Positions 12,962-23,581 of a DNA stretch of 64,000 bases are shown here, piece after piece; positions within the stretch are counted from its first letter, which is position 1; the number at the start of each line of letters is the position of its first letter. The position numbers and the translations under genes are program-made. The DNA lies in contig VWZX01010566.1 of assembly GCA_013399015.1 (NCBI GenBank), positions 186,001 to 250,000 on the forward strand, written 5' to 3'. Below the pieces are notes generated by a model, which searched no databases, had not been told where the DNA came from, and saw only the letters and a program-made list of their open reading frames with translations. The DNA comes from Galbula dea. Lineage: Eukaryota; Chordata; Aves; Piciformes; Galbulidae.

Positions 12962-13045
12962 AAGGGATGAGGATGAGAGGAGCTGGAGGTCAGAGGAACC
13001 CCTTCTGGGATGAGGAGGGATGGGGATGAGAGGAGCTGGAGGTCG
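12962..13045. repeat. Two-copy tandem duplication, about 53-base period
   Basis: The block GGATGAGAGGAGCTGGAGGT recurs at 12971 and 13024, followed each time by a similar GGAACCCCT ending. The two copies differ by a few bases. It is non-coding, inside FAM78A intron 1. Confidence 0.8.
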
Positions 13046-13427
13046 GGGAACCCCTCGTGTCAAACACATAGCAGAACAGGGGTGTCTGTCATGGCAGGGC
13101 TGACCTGGGATGTCAGGATCTCCAGTGCTGCTATCAAAGGTAGTATTTTGGGTTTCCTAACAGAACAATAGGGTTAGGTGAGGGCTTGGGCACATTCCCA
13201 TCAGAGGAGAATAATACCCACTCCTCTCCAAAGGGCAGGGACAAGCTCTCCTGGATTTTAAGCACATGAGAACATCCCGTCCTGTTTCAGAAGAGCTGGG
13301 TTTAAACCCAAACCAACTGGATTATAATCTGGGACTTAATCCAGTGCTTCCCAGGCAGGCCACGGTCCTCCTGCTCCTCCTTCCTGCTAGGCAAACGCTA
13401 CCCGCACGTGCTCTTGGCAATACTTAC

Positions 13428-13690
13428 ATTCCCTGCTCCCCGTAGTGATTGTAAAATTCCATGTGGCTGCAAGCCTGGATCCAGCCCACGATCCAGGTCT
13501 CCTTCTTGGGAAGAGGAGGCACCAAGACTTGTGCAGAGGCTCGGAAGTGAGGGGTCCGGTAGCGCAGGACCACGCTGGAGGACTCGTCGATGCTGGTGGG
13601 AATGGGGTCGATGGAAGCTTTGACTTCAATCACGGAAATACTCTCCCGGAAAACTTTGGATTTGCAGCTAATACTCTGAATACAGCCCAT
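13428..13690 (-). CDS. FAM78A: FAM78A coding exon 1 (N-terminal part)
   Basis: This exon encodes residues 1-87 and the first two bases of Met88. The ATG at 13690-13688 sits in an ideal Kozak context (GCCATGG) and opens MGCIQSISCK, the start shared with remembered FAM78B. Gly2 and Ser6 fit the N-myristoylation pattern MGxxxS/T and Cys3 is a plausible palmitoylation site, which suggests membrane anchoring (inference). Conserved blocks follow: IDPIPTSIDESSSVVLRYRT, FRASAQVLVPPLPKKETW and VGWIQACSHMEFYN. The exon ends GGAAT before a strong GTAAGTA donor. The frame stays open for 20 codons upstream without an ATG, back to a TAG at 13753-13751, so a spliced or non-AUG extended N-terminus is possible. 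The full protein is 263 residues. Confidence 0.95.
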
Positions 13691-14400
13691 GGCATACCCC
13701 GAGTAGAGTCCAACACAGCTCCGAGGGTACTCCAGCAACCCTGGGGAATACTAGGCATTGAAATTCTCTGGTGCTAGATCAATTACAGATCTGCTTGGTT
13801 TGTAAGCTCAAAACTGATATCCATAGGATAGAAAATTCATCACGTAAAGCCTTGAGTTATCTGTCTCACAAGTACGGCTCCTGGTTTGGAGGTTTAGCTG
13901 CACTTTGGAGGCAAAAGGGCCTTTAAACTGGGGGGGGGGGGGTCCCCCCCTTTTAATGACCCATTAAATCTCTTGCTCAAACAGTCTTTGGGTTGGAAAA
14001 AAAAAGAAAAGAAAAGGTCTCTGGAGTTCAATAAATAACAGTGGTGTTGTTAGGTGATATATTTAGTCCTCCCTTCGCTCCGATGCGGTCTGTCATTCCC
14101 TGTCAGCCATAGGACCAGCCAGCATTTCCCTTTATTCTTTGGATGAAAAAGCAGAATGTTGATAGACACATCGATATAAATAATGAAATAGTTTTGAACC
14201 CCAGCTTGTCACAACCGGTGTGGATTTCCACTTCCTGACTTGCAGTTGTTCATAACTTCCTTTCGCACACACACACACAAAAATTACAATAATAACAGAA
14301 AAAAGGAGAAAAAAAAAAAAAACCAAACAAAAAACCACCACCAAACCGACGGGTGGAAAACGCCCCCCAAAAAGTAGCCAAATCTCCGATCTTGTGGAGG
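13691..14400 (-). other. Region between FAM78A start codon and its CpG island (5' UTR or short 5' intron)
   Basis: No coding sequence is seen apart from the 20 open codons immediately upstream of the ATG. The stretch holds a G13-T-C7 run at 13930-13950, a short (CA)n at about 14268-14280 and an A-rich run at about 14300-14340. It could be transcribed as 5' UTR or spliced out; I cannot place a donor with confidence. Confidence 0.5.
13930..13950. repeat. G13-T-C7 homopolymer pair
   Basis: Thirteen G, one T and seven C are read directly. The pair can form a tight hairpin or G-quadruplex, and its length is error-prone in sequencing. Confidence 0.85.
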
Positions 14401-15200
14401 CTCCTGCGGCAGCTGCTCTCCGGCTTTGGCAGCTTCGTTCTTTCTCTTTAGGATGCTGATGTCCCTTAGCAATAGCCCGAACGCATCAAGCGATGAGCGG
14501 AGGGTGCGGGAGGGCTGCGGGGGCTGCGCGGCAGGCAGCTGCCGAGCCTCCCCCGCTCCGCTCCGGGCTCCGCACCCGCTCAGCGCCGCGGAACCGCTGC
14601 CGCCCGTGACATCCCGGACCGGAGAAGGTGGGTGCCGGCCCCCGCCGCTGCCCTTCCTCCGCCTTCTCCTCCTCGGCGAGGGGCTCTCCGCAGGCTGTCC
14701 GACCTTCCTCCTTCTCCTCCTCCTGCTGCTGCTGACCGCAGGGTGCTGGGTGCCCGGTGGAGCTGCCCCTGCCCTCCCCCCGCCGACGCTTGGCTCCCTC
14801 AGGGGCTCAGCATCCCTGTGGCGAGCTCCAGCCCAGCTCCACTCGCCCGCCCCGGGCTGGGCTACCCTGCGCTGTGCGGGGGCGAGGTGCGGTGGGAGGG
14901 GATGGGGTTGGGATTGGGATGGGGACGGAGGCGAGGGGGGAGGAAGGCTCCTTTTCTCGCTCTGGTTTGGTTTTTTTTTTTCCCCTTCTCCTCTTCGCTA
15001 GCTGCCCGAGGAGGTGAGAGGAACAGAATCGGTGCCTCCGCCTCCCGCTGCCGCAAGCTTCCTCTCCCGCAATACATTCACGCCCGGGGGGGTGCGGGGA
15101 GGGTCCCGCTCCGCTCCTCGCCCCAACAGCCCCAAAGGCAACGAGGTCAAACTTTGCCGAAAGTCTCCGGTAGCCCTGCAATGCCCACCCCTCTCCCCAC
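14400..15200 (-). promoter_or_regulatory. FAM78A: CpG island, probable FAM78A promoter
   Basis: The stretch is strongly GC-rich with dense CpG (for example around 14500-14650 and 15060-15140), unlike its flanks. It lies 0.7-1.5 kb upstream of the FAM78A start codon, as expected of its promoter. No TATA box is evident. The long open frames across it on both strands follow from GC-richness and are not genes; their translations are low-complexity Pro/Ser/Arg/Gly. Whether it is bidirectional is unknown. The next gene to the right, PLPP7, starts about 3.8 kb away on the opposite strand. Confidence 0.7.
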
Positions 15201-15430
15201 CCCCGCTTCCCAGCCCCAACCGGCAGCAGGTCCTGGACCCCCCCCAGTGTTCGCTTCCTCCCCCCTTCAGTCCCATCCCTCCCTCCTCCTCCCTCTATTT
15301 CGCTTTTCAACTGCAGCTGTTGAAGCGAAACCTTCTTAGCACAAAAAAACCCCCCACAAAACAAAACACAAAAAAAACCCAACCAAAAAAAAACCCCCAC
15401 CAGCATTTCCTCCCACATCTCCGTGAATTG

Positions 15431-15443
15431 TGGGTAATGTAGT
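15431..15443 (-). promoter_or_regulatory. ZNF143/THAP11-type motif (ACTAYRNNNCCCR)
   Basis: The minus strand reads ACTACATTACCCA, which fits the promoter motif ACTAYRNNNCCCR bound by ZNF143/THAP11. It lies just upstream of the FAM78A CpG island. This is motif evidence only. Confidence 0.4.
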
Positions 15444-15463
15444 CAAGGGGGTTTTGGAAACAG

Positions 15464-15555
15464 CTTTTATTCTTTTTCTTTTCCTTTTTCTTTTTTCCTT
15501 CCCCTTTTTTTCTCTTTCCATTTCCTTTTCCCTTTTTTCCTTTTCCTCTTCCTCA
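15464..15555. repeat. Polypyrimidine (T/C) tract
   Basis: About 90 bases are almost purely T and C on the plus strand, built of TTTTCC/TTTCTT units with only occasional A. Such tracts can adopt triplex (H-DNA) structure, but nothing in the sequence shows a function. Confidence 0.85.
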
Positions 15556-17210
15556 CTTGCCATCTGCCCTCCAGCAGCAGGAGGGACTGGAACTATCAGG
15601 TGATCCTGACATGTAACTAGCCGAGGATGAGGACAGATTTCCTCCTTTCTACTGGCAGCAGGTAGAAAACACCACAACGTGCTGTTGTGTTTTTTCTTCT
15701 TCACCTTTCTCAGAGTACCGGTGAGGTCTTCATTCTGAACTTGCCTCTGTGAAGGACACAGCTACAGCCACTGGTACTGCAACAGACACAAGAACGACCA
15801 ACACCCTCAAGTTACAAACAAGAGACTTACTCCCTAGCACATAGTACCAGAAAGAATGAAATTAGAATCTCTGAATGAAGCATCCAGTTGCTTCAGCAGC
15901 CTCCAGAAGGTGCTGAAATCCTTTGACATTTCCAAGGCTCTTTCACACTTTTCAAACAAGCTTGTCACAGTTTCTCAGAGCATCATGAATCTGATGAAAC
16001 TGCATATTCTGTGACTCTAGCTTCTTCACTGGAGCTTCAGCCAGGTCTTGCTTCAGCTTGGCTGTCTCTGGTGTTCTGGTCAACTAGGAAATTGCATTAT
16101 CTCATTCTAATTAAATCAGCTTTTTGTCTTCAGCTGGAGTTCTCCCTGGGTTTTGGTGGTGCCTGTCTCCATCGTGCTACTGTGAGTGATTAAGGCCTGG
16201 AGTGGCTGCCCTAAGCCATGCACAGCACAGCTCCCGTGCCCGAGCGTGATGCTGGCTGATGGAATTGCTGGAGCTGGGAGGCCAAGGAGTGTCTGGAGAT
16301 GCTGTGAGTTGCATTTCCTTCTGCTGCTCATCTGATGCACATATCCATGTCTCATTGCAGCAACCCCAAGCTGGTGTTCCCCCTCTGCCTGCATGTCCTT
16401 CTAGCATGTTTTCCAGAGGCAGAGTCTCTCCTTCACCAGCTGATATAAAACCAGCCCACCAGAGGCTGTGCTTTAACAGCCCTGCCTGGTCCTGCTGCTG
16501 CTTGGGCCATAAATACTGCAGAATATTGTATTGTATTTCAGCCATGCTTTCTTTTTCACCCCTAAAAGAATCCCACCCAGGAACTTTGGCTGCAAGTGCT
16601 GCTTCTTGGCCAACTGCTTCCAGAGTCTGACATGCACCAAAGCTGCCAGTGACCTGTGGTGGAAGCGGATGTTGCTGTTCCTCCTGCATCTGCAGCGTGG
16701 TCTGTGTGGCCATGCCAGCAGATGAAGTCATGCACGGTCATGGCTACCTGGGTACTTGTGGCCAGTAGCCCCCAGCCCTGGGCCTGCAGCCCTGCAGGCA
16801 GACAGGGGCAGGCAGGCTTGAAACACAGCTAGGGCACAGAGAGCGTGCCGGATTTGTCTGTCAGGATTTGTCCCTCTGGGTGTCCTCCCAGTTGCTCAAT
16901 GACCTGTATGGATTGGGTGTCAGGCCTGGAATAGCCCCACTGGAGCAGGGAGCTTGTCTGCAGGGTTAGAGAGGATATTTATAACGCCTGGTTTGGTGTC
17001 TGGTTTGTGAGCAGTGTAGCATGGATGGTGCTCAGCAGGGTTCCAGTGCAGGGATCAAGGACCTTTCCCACCCCAGCTCGGTTTCTCCAGCCAGGACACC
17101 AGTGACAGCCCACATGGCTGCAGGAAAAACCAGGTTGCTTTGTCCTTTCCTGCTTCACTTCTGACAGGGGTTTGCTGGTACTGCCTCCATCGTTCACTGC
17201 CCTTCCTCCT

Positions 17211-17256
17211 CCCCTCATATCCCCTCATATCTGTGGATATCCCCTCATATCTGTGT
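17211..17256. repeat. CCCCTCATAT short repeats
   Basis: Three copies of CCCCTCATAT, two followed by CTGTG, are read directly. It is a small local duplication with no evident role. Confidence 0.85.
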
Positions 17257-18563
17257 TAGGAGAAGAGACAGGCACCAGACTGAATTCACTCCTAGGGCTT
17301 GCAAGGTTTTTTTTTTACCCCTGTGACAACTCCTGAGGAACATGCTCAGTAATAGCTCAGCACCTCCAGCATGAGGCTGGACAGGAGGGAGAGGTGAGTC
17401 TCCCGCCTTCAGCAGGCTCCTGGCCACCAGCACCTTAACCCTCTGCCCAATGAGGTTTGCAAAGAGCATCCCTGCATGGAGCAGGAGAAACAGGGAGGCT
17501 GACCAGCAAAGAGATGACAGCTGTGGCCAAGAGAAAGCAGTGATTAAGGTAATGTCCCCAGATGATGTTAGGTGGGTTGGGATTTTCTACATGCTTCAGA
17601 TGAGGGCAGGCAGGTAGGGAAGGGGTCCTGACTGTTGCGGTGGTGTGAGAATGCCTCTGTGCAGCTGGAGATGGGATGAGAGGTGGTGGGTGCTGGTGTC
17701 TGTGCACAATCCTGGGCTGTTGCAGCCCCAGGTGGTACCTGAGCTGAAGGGGGTTGTGGTTTCTAGGCTGGGTGGAGGTGCCTGAGGAGGGAATGGGCTC
17801 TTCCAGCAGCTAGGATCACCATTGAAGGATAGGGATAGGTTCCTGGAGGCTGTGATTCATGAATAAATTGATGTCTGTTGTTTTCCTTTGATTCATTATG
17901 AGGGAAACATGAGCAGAGCCCAGGGGTGAGGGCTCCTCAGGACCTCTGGCACTTGCTTGGCCAAGTACGGCCCTCACCTCTGGCCAGTCTGTTAGTCAGA
18001 TGACACAGGCTGGATGTTCATCTAGAGGACTTTGGGAACTAGGGATAAGAAGTGCAAAGAAAGTGCAGTTTTCTTCATATTACCTTAAACAGTGCCTGTC
18101 ACCTGCCCTCAGCATGGGATCAGCCACGCCACAGCAGGAACCTCTGCAGTATTGAGGCCAGGCTCTGTGCTGGGGGCAGGAGGATGGGAATTCATCAGCA
18201 GTGCTCTGTTTCTTTGACTCAGGAGGGAGGTGATGCTTCTCCTTGGTCCAGGATGGGGGTGAGTGATGGAAGTCACTGCAGAGATGCACCCTGAGAGGGG
18301 AGGGAGGATGTGGCTAGTGCTGTTTGAAAGGTGTCCATGCCAGGGCACGGTAGGTGGTGCTTAGGGAGCCTCGCGGGGGGGTGAGATGTTGCAGGACAGA
18401 CCAACTGAGAAGATGCTCAGCGAGAGCCCCTTGTGGGGAAGCCCCCGAGCAGTGCCCAGCCCACGGCAGGAGCCACGCCAGCTGCCGTGGGGAGGAGGAT
18501 GCTGTGATCCCCTCCCGCTCTGACTCGCTGATACAGACGTGTGAATTGTAATCCCCCCAAAAA

Positions 18564-18576
18564 ACTACATTTCCCA
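18564..18576 (+). promoter_or_regulatory. ZNF143/THAP11-type motif upstream of PLPP7
   Basis: ACTACATTTCCCA fits ACTAYRNNNCCCR and continues CAG..., close to the longer ZNF143 site ACTACAATTCCCAG. It lies about 390 bases upstream of the PLPP7 start codon. Motif evidence only. Confidence 0.4.
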
Positions 18577-18795
18577 GTTTCCCTTGCAGCCCAGGGGAAT
18601 AAGCAATTGGCAGATTTAAATAGAGCAGGCCAGAAGCAACCAACCTTTGGCACAAAGCTTTTTCCCTCCTCTTCTCCCAATCTATTGGCTGTTTAACCTT
18701 TTTCCCTGGCACTGGAGTGGCTGCCAAGCCTGGCATTAATTTTCCTTCCAAGCTTGCTAGGCCCATGAAGTAAACAGCCATGTGCATTCCTTACT

Positions 18796-18811
18796 CTATA
18801 TTTAACAGCTG
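18796..18811 (+). promoter_or_regulatory. PLPP7: MEF2 site abutting an E-box, PLPP7 proximal promoter
   Basis: CTATATTTAA (18796-18805) is a full match to the MEF2 consensus YTAWWWWTAR. It is followed without a gap by CAGCTG (18806-18811), a MyoD-class E-box. The pair lies about 155-170 bases upstream of the PLPP7 ATG. PLPP7/NET39 is muscle-enriched in mammals and linked to MEF2 control, so a muscle promoter here makes sense. The MEF2 motif also resembles a TATA box. Confidence 0.6.
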
Positions 18812-18965
18812 CAGACTGTGCTGGGGGCAACTGCAACAGAGGGGAACCTTTGTAGCTTCCCAGATTGACGGCTCGTGAGGGTGGGAGTGGGGGAAGCTCT
18901 CTGCAGGGAGAAGAGGACTTTCTCTCCTTGCAGGTGCTTGCAGAGCAGGCTAGAGAGAGGCTGCA

Positions 18966-19416
18966 ATGCCAGCATCCCAGCCACGGTCCAGGGTGAGAGA
19001 CAGGAACAATGTCCTCAACAGGGCTGAGTTCCTCTCTCTGAATCAGCCCTTGAAGGGGAACCAGGAGAGCAGGAGCTCCAGCAGAAAGCAGAGTGGCCAG
19101 GCTGGGGCTGCTGGTGCCCAGAACAACAACCCCAAGGAGCGGAGACAGTCGCAGCAGCTGCCTGAAGAGGACTGCATGCAGCTCAACCCCTCCTTCAAGG
19201 GAATCGCCTTCAACTCCCTGCTGGCCATCGATATCTGCATGTCCAAGAGGCTGGGAGTCTGTGCCAACAGAACCTCCTCCTGGGGTGGTGCCCGCTCCAT
19301 GATCAACCTCCTGGGGATAACGGGGCATGGGATCCCCTGGATTGCAGGTACCCTCATCTGCCTGGTGAAGAGCAGCACGCTGGCAGGCCAGGAGGTCCTC
19401 ATGAACCTGCTGCTAG
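18966..19416 (+). CDS. PLPP7: PLPP7 (NET39) coding exon 1
   Basis: This exon encodes residues 1-150 plus the first base of codon 151 of phospholipid phosphatase 7 (inactive), a PAP2-superfamily membrane protein of the nuclear envelope/ER that is enriched in muscle. The start MPASQPRSRVRDRNNVLNRA, followed by EFLSLNQP, the polar Ser/Gln/Asn-rich residues 31-62, and RRQSQQLPEEDCMQLNPSFK at 59-78, match remembered human PLPP7 closely. Residues 80-91 (GIAFNSLLAIDI) and about 111-134 are hydrophobic and begin the membrane portion; KSSTLAGQEVLMNLLL ends the exon. The donor is CTAG|GTGAGT at 19417. The N-terminal 70 residues are soluble and contain no signal peptide. ATG context is adequate (G at -3). 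With exon 2 the protein is 271 residues, the same length as I remember for human. Confidence 0.96.
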
Positions 19417-22400
19417 GTGAGTGGCAAACCTCCCTCCCTACCAGGAAAGTCCAGCCCTGGTCACAAGGGACAGCAGCAGTAGGACTCCTCCTCTGACTGC
19501 TCCCAGCCACTGATGTGGTCAGGAAGCAGGCAGTGACCTTTAGGGTGAATGCTGCACGTTGGCCATCTTGGTCCTGGGTACTGCAGGTGATGGATGTAGC
19601 AAATTGTTGTCTAAGAGGGGTGGAGTAATCCTGTAGCAGGTGACACCCATGGAGTAGGGGCAGGGTTGTCCATTCAGTCTGAGGAAGTGTCTGTGATGTG
19701 CAAGTGGATACCAGTAGAAATGTCTTTTATTTAGTCTATGGTTATCTGCCTTGGTGGTTTGATAGGTGGGGAAGCACAAATATTTTAATCTGTGATATCT
19801 GGATCGATTCCTGAGGATATCCTTGAGGAAAAAACCCAAAACATTTCCGTCCCCTCATCACTTTCTCAAACAGAGCCTGGCTCCGTGGCTCAACTGCTGC
19901 GTGATGGAGTCCTGTCTCCTTCCCTGATGCAGTTTGATCTCACGTCCTCCTTCCCACAAGGACCTTTCTTGCTGCTGTCCCCATTTCCATGTGCTAATTG
20001 GACCCAGAGGCTGTGCAGATGGGCTAAGAGCTTTTTGCTAAGTCCTCTCTTGTTTGGTGGTTGATGTCCTTGTTTCTGGAGACTGGGATATGTTGAAGGA
20101 GTTATCTTCTCAGCTGAACAGGGCCTATCTCAGCCATGTGAACTGATGTCCCACCAGCAACCAGGCTTAGCTCTAGGTGTGACTTGCCTTAGATCCTGGC
20201 CCCAGTCCCCCCTGGCCATGTCTACCTGAGGACCTTGCTCTTCTGCCCTCAGCATGGGGATCAATTACTGTATTTTTCCTTGTGACTAACTACTGTCTCA
20301 CCTGACTGTGATCCACTCTAGTGTTTCGCCCTCCCCAAACAAGAAGTGATCAGAGCTCCTGCTTTTGGCTAGTGAGAGAAATGGAGAACACTGGATTTAG
20401 GCCTTTGCTTCTCTTGGAGCCTTTGGGGGGCACATAGGCACATTTTATTTTAGAGGCACCTCAGGAAAGGGATGTCCTGTCCCCAGGGGCTGGCTGTGAT
20501 GTGCTACAGGCTCTGCAACATGGCCCTGGAGGGTTTTATCCTAAATTCATCCTTTGGAGAAGGTGAAAGTTGTGCTGAGCTGGCTTGAAAAGCACAGTGG
20601 TAGCTACCTTTTCTCCCCTCTGCCTTTGGAAGCAACTGTCCTGGAGCTGTGACATCTAATGAAGGGAGGCCATGGGGGGAGGAACCCAGAATAGCATCGG
20701 TGTGAGGCAGAGCCTGCAGACATCAGCAGTTCTTCCAGGGGCTCCTCAGCGTCCTGGGTCAACCTCTCACTGAGAGGAGAAGCTCCATTTTAAAGGGCAC
20801 AAGGATGAAATAGGAGGTGACTAACATCAACTGACACAGTTTCCAGATGTCTCCTGACCCAAGAGCCTGTGACTGTTTTGGAACTTCAAAACTGACCTCT
20901 TGGACTTCAAATGGTTTGAGATCCTTATCTCAAAGGTGCCACCTTTGGCTTAAAAACAAGGCAGGTTTTCTTGCCCTTCTGTTGCCATGTGAAGAGGCCA
21001 AATGCAAAGCCACCTGCATATCACCTTGAAACTTTTATCAGGTGGCTGCTGGGAGAGCTCAGCCCTGCACCACCACCTGCATCGTCAGGCCTCCTGAGCT
21101 CACCTGTGGTGCTTGAGGACAACTTAGGGTCTCTGAAGTCTTCCTTCCCTGCCTAGACACACTACTCCTGTCCCTCCTCTCCACCTGCCAAGAAAGAAAA
21201 TGGCTAAATTTTGTGAAAGATTAGTTCACAGTGTGACTTGACAGCTCCATAGGTCTGGCAACCTCCAAAGAGCTCCACTTGACCCTTGAGTAAACAACAT
21301 GGACTGGTGACCCCACAGAGCAGATCTCTGCTGTCAGGATGGCCTTGGATTGATGTTTCAGTTTGCAGTCAGGAGCTCCAGATGCCGTGCATTGCTGATG
21401 GAGGAAGGAGTCTGGCTGGGAAGCATGGAGCTGGTGGATCTGGGCAGACCCCAGGAGCAGTGGGGACTCATGACTATGGAAGGGTATGGCGTGACTGCTG
21501 CACCTGGCATCCTTGGTCCATCTTGCTGCTGTTTCCCTGTGGATCAAATCCATCAGGATGTGGTGTAAAGCCCTCCTGGGTAGGGACAGGTCAGAGGGAA
21601 GGGAATGTCCTGGTGCTTCCCAGGTCTTCTGGGAAGAGGGAGGCAGGGAAGTTGGGGTTTTCCATGGTGCTCCTTCCTTCCCTCCCCTGGCTCTGCTCCC
21701 TTCTCCCTGCTTCATCCGTCAAGCAGCATTTCTGATGCAGTCTCTGGGCAGGGAGCCAGCCCATCAGAGGGACTTGGTTAGGATTTGCAATCAGGCTTTC
21801 AAGGCAAGGAGACAGCAGACTGCTGAAATGGGACTGGGAACCTGGCAGAAGCACCACTGCAGATGGAGGGGGGCCCTTGGAGCTCTTGGCAGGAGCTTTG
21901 CCAACGCACGCGGGAGCATTTCGGGTGAGGGGCTCTGACCCTGGCCTGCTCCATCCACCCCAACTGCAGATGTTGATTAGCAACCCCAAGCGATGTTTTC
22001 CCTCCGTGTTTGTCAGCTGTGATGGAATTTATTGATTCTCCTTCTCATCATGATCCTTTCCAGCAAATGCCAAGCAGCCAGAGCACGCTCACAGCCTGCT
22101 GCTGAAGAGATGGGAGAAACCAGAGAGCTGTGCCCGCTGTAAAGATCCCTCTGCCAGGAGGTGCTTTCAGGAAGACTCTCTCAGCAGTGCCAGTCTTGGC
22201 TGTTGAAGAGTCAGGAGGAGAATCTGCACCCCTCAGGCACACTGGGAGCATCATACCTCAGGAAAACCCCAGCTTTAGAGTTCATGTGATTTGTCTGGTG
22301 GTGTGGGAACTTTTAGGACCATCACAGGTTTTTCATGAAAACTGAGGTGCTTAGAAAATCATCTGAGCTTTGCAATCAGGCTTCTGGGGTGGGAAACAGG

Positions 22401-23542
22401 TAGAAAACTTCCACCAAAATTCCCAGATCTGCTTCAGAACCAGGGAGAAACCCCATTAAAGGCTGGGGGAAGCAGTCCCTCAGTTTCTGGTTCTGATCCA
22501 TCTGGTGAGGATGTGGATCCAAATTTAGTGATTCATTGACTGCAAAGCCAGCAGAGAACATTTGGCTCATCGATCTAACCCACGGCAAACCCAGGCTGTA
22601 GCACATCCCTTCATTTGTTCCTGTTCAATCTGCTAAGGGACAAAGCCCAAACACTCACTCTGCTGCACAGTCACAGGCTGGGGGGAACCTGTCAGCACCA
22701 CTTCTGTGTTACTGCAGTGCTAGGGATTCATCCTCCCAAGCACCTTGCTTGGCGTTTGGCTCTTCACTGCAGCTGCATCCCTTGTCTCTTCAGCTCTTTT
22801 GGCCAGCATCTCTTCTGCCTTTCAATATTTTGGATAGTGCTCAAGTCATTTCTTCACCTTCTATTTATTAAGCTAAACAGATCGATCTCATTAGACTCCT
22901 GGTCTTCTCAGGTCCAGGCAGCTTCTCACTGCAGTGAGAGTGGAATATGGTCACCTACCCAAAGCAGTGACTCTGGTGAAGTCCACTTGCTGTGCCTAGC
23001 CCCAAAGTGCCACCTTGTTCAGTTATCTGCAGTCCAGACATGAGCCTTTGCTGCTTGGTTAACCCTTGCACATAAAGCCCATGTTGGTGCTCGGTTTCAA
23101 ACACCAGGTTCTGCTTTGGCCATGGCTTTCTGAAATAGCCATTCAGACTAGAAGAGGAAGCCCTGGTCTTCCCTTTTCCTGCTGTCTCAGTGACACAGGT
23201 CCCACCTCTGTCACTGCACTCGGCTCTGCAGCTCTGCATCCAAGGGGCAGGTTGGCTCTTTGGTGCTGTCACTAAGCATTTATCACCATCAAGTAAAGCA
23301 GTGCTGCAGGCTGTGGACCTAGCATCACAAGCAGCAGGCAGGATGAGGATTGCCACAGGAGGAGGAAAGGAGAAGAGACCAGGGTCACTTTTCCACTCCT
23401 GAAGGTCAGCAAGAAGGCAGCTGTTGGTCTGTCCAGCCTTCTCCCTGAGTCCTGACCTAGCTTTAGTCTGAATGGGAACCAAGCCATGACATTGGGAGGG
23501 ACAGTCCCCTGCAGAGCTGACTTTGTCCTGAGACATAGACAT

Positions 23543-23561
23543 TATATATATATATATATAT
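23543..23561. repeat. (TA)n microsatellite
   Basis: A nine-unit TA run lies directly before the CR1 element. Further TATATATAT stretches follow that element at about 23899-23927, which suggests insertion in or beside a TA-rich site. Confidence 0.9.
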
Positions 23562-23581
23562 TTAACTTTTTTCTGACACTT

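Larger units (their letters stand above)
6067..13427 (-). other. FAM78A: FAM78A intron 1
   Basis: This 7.36 kb intron is bounded by a GTAAGTA donor (minus strand, from 13427) and a CAG acceptor (minus strand, ending 6067). It interrupts the Met88 codon (phase 2). It contains a CR1 fragment at about 6672-6967, a CAG repeat near 7565, a homeodomain-like palindrome at 7899-7908 and a short tandem duplication at about 12962-13045. No coding exon on either strand is convincing. Confidence 0.88.
15200..18780. other. Spacer between divergent FAM78A and PLPP7 promoters
   Basis: No gene is supported. Contents include an A/C-rich stretch at about 15340-15400, a ZNF143-type motif at 15431-15443, a long polypyrimidine tract at 15464-15555, short CCCCTCATAT repeats at 17211-17256, and a second ZNF143-type motif at 18564-18576. 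The longer open frames in 16.1-18.8 kb have no recognisable protein features. Confidence 0.6.

Noticed and set aside
14426..15442. Long open frames on both strands across the FAM78A CpG island (up to about 235 residues).
   Set aside because: They are Pro/Ser/Arg/Gly low-complexity translations in several overlapping frames at once, as expected from GC-rich DNA with few stop codons.
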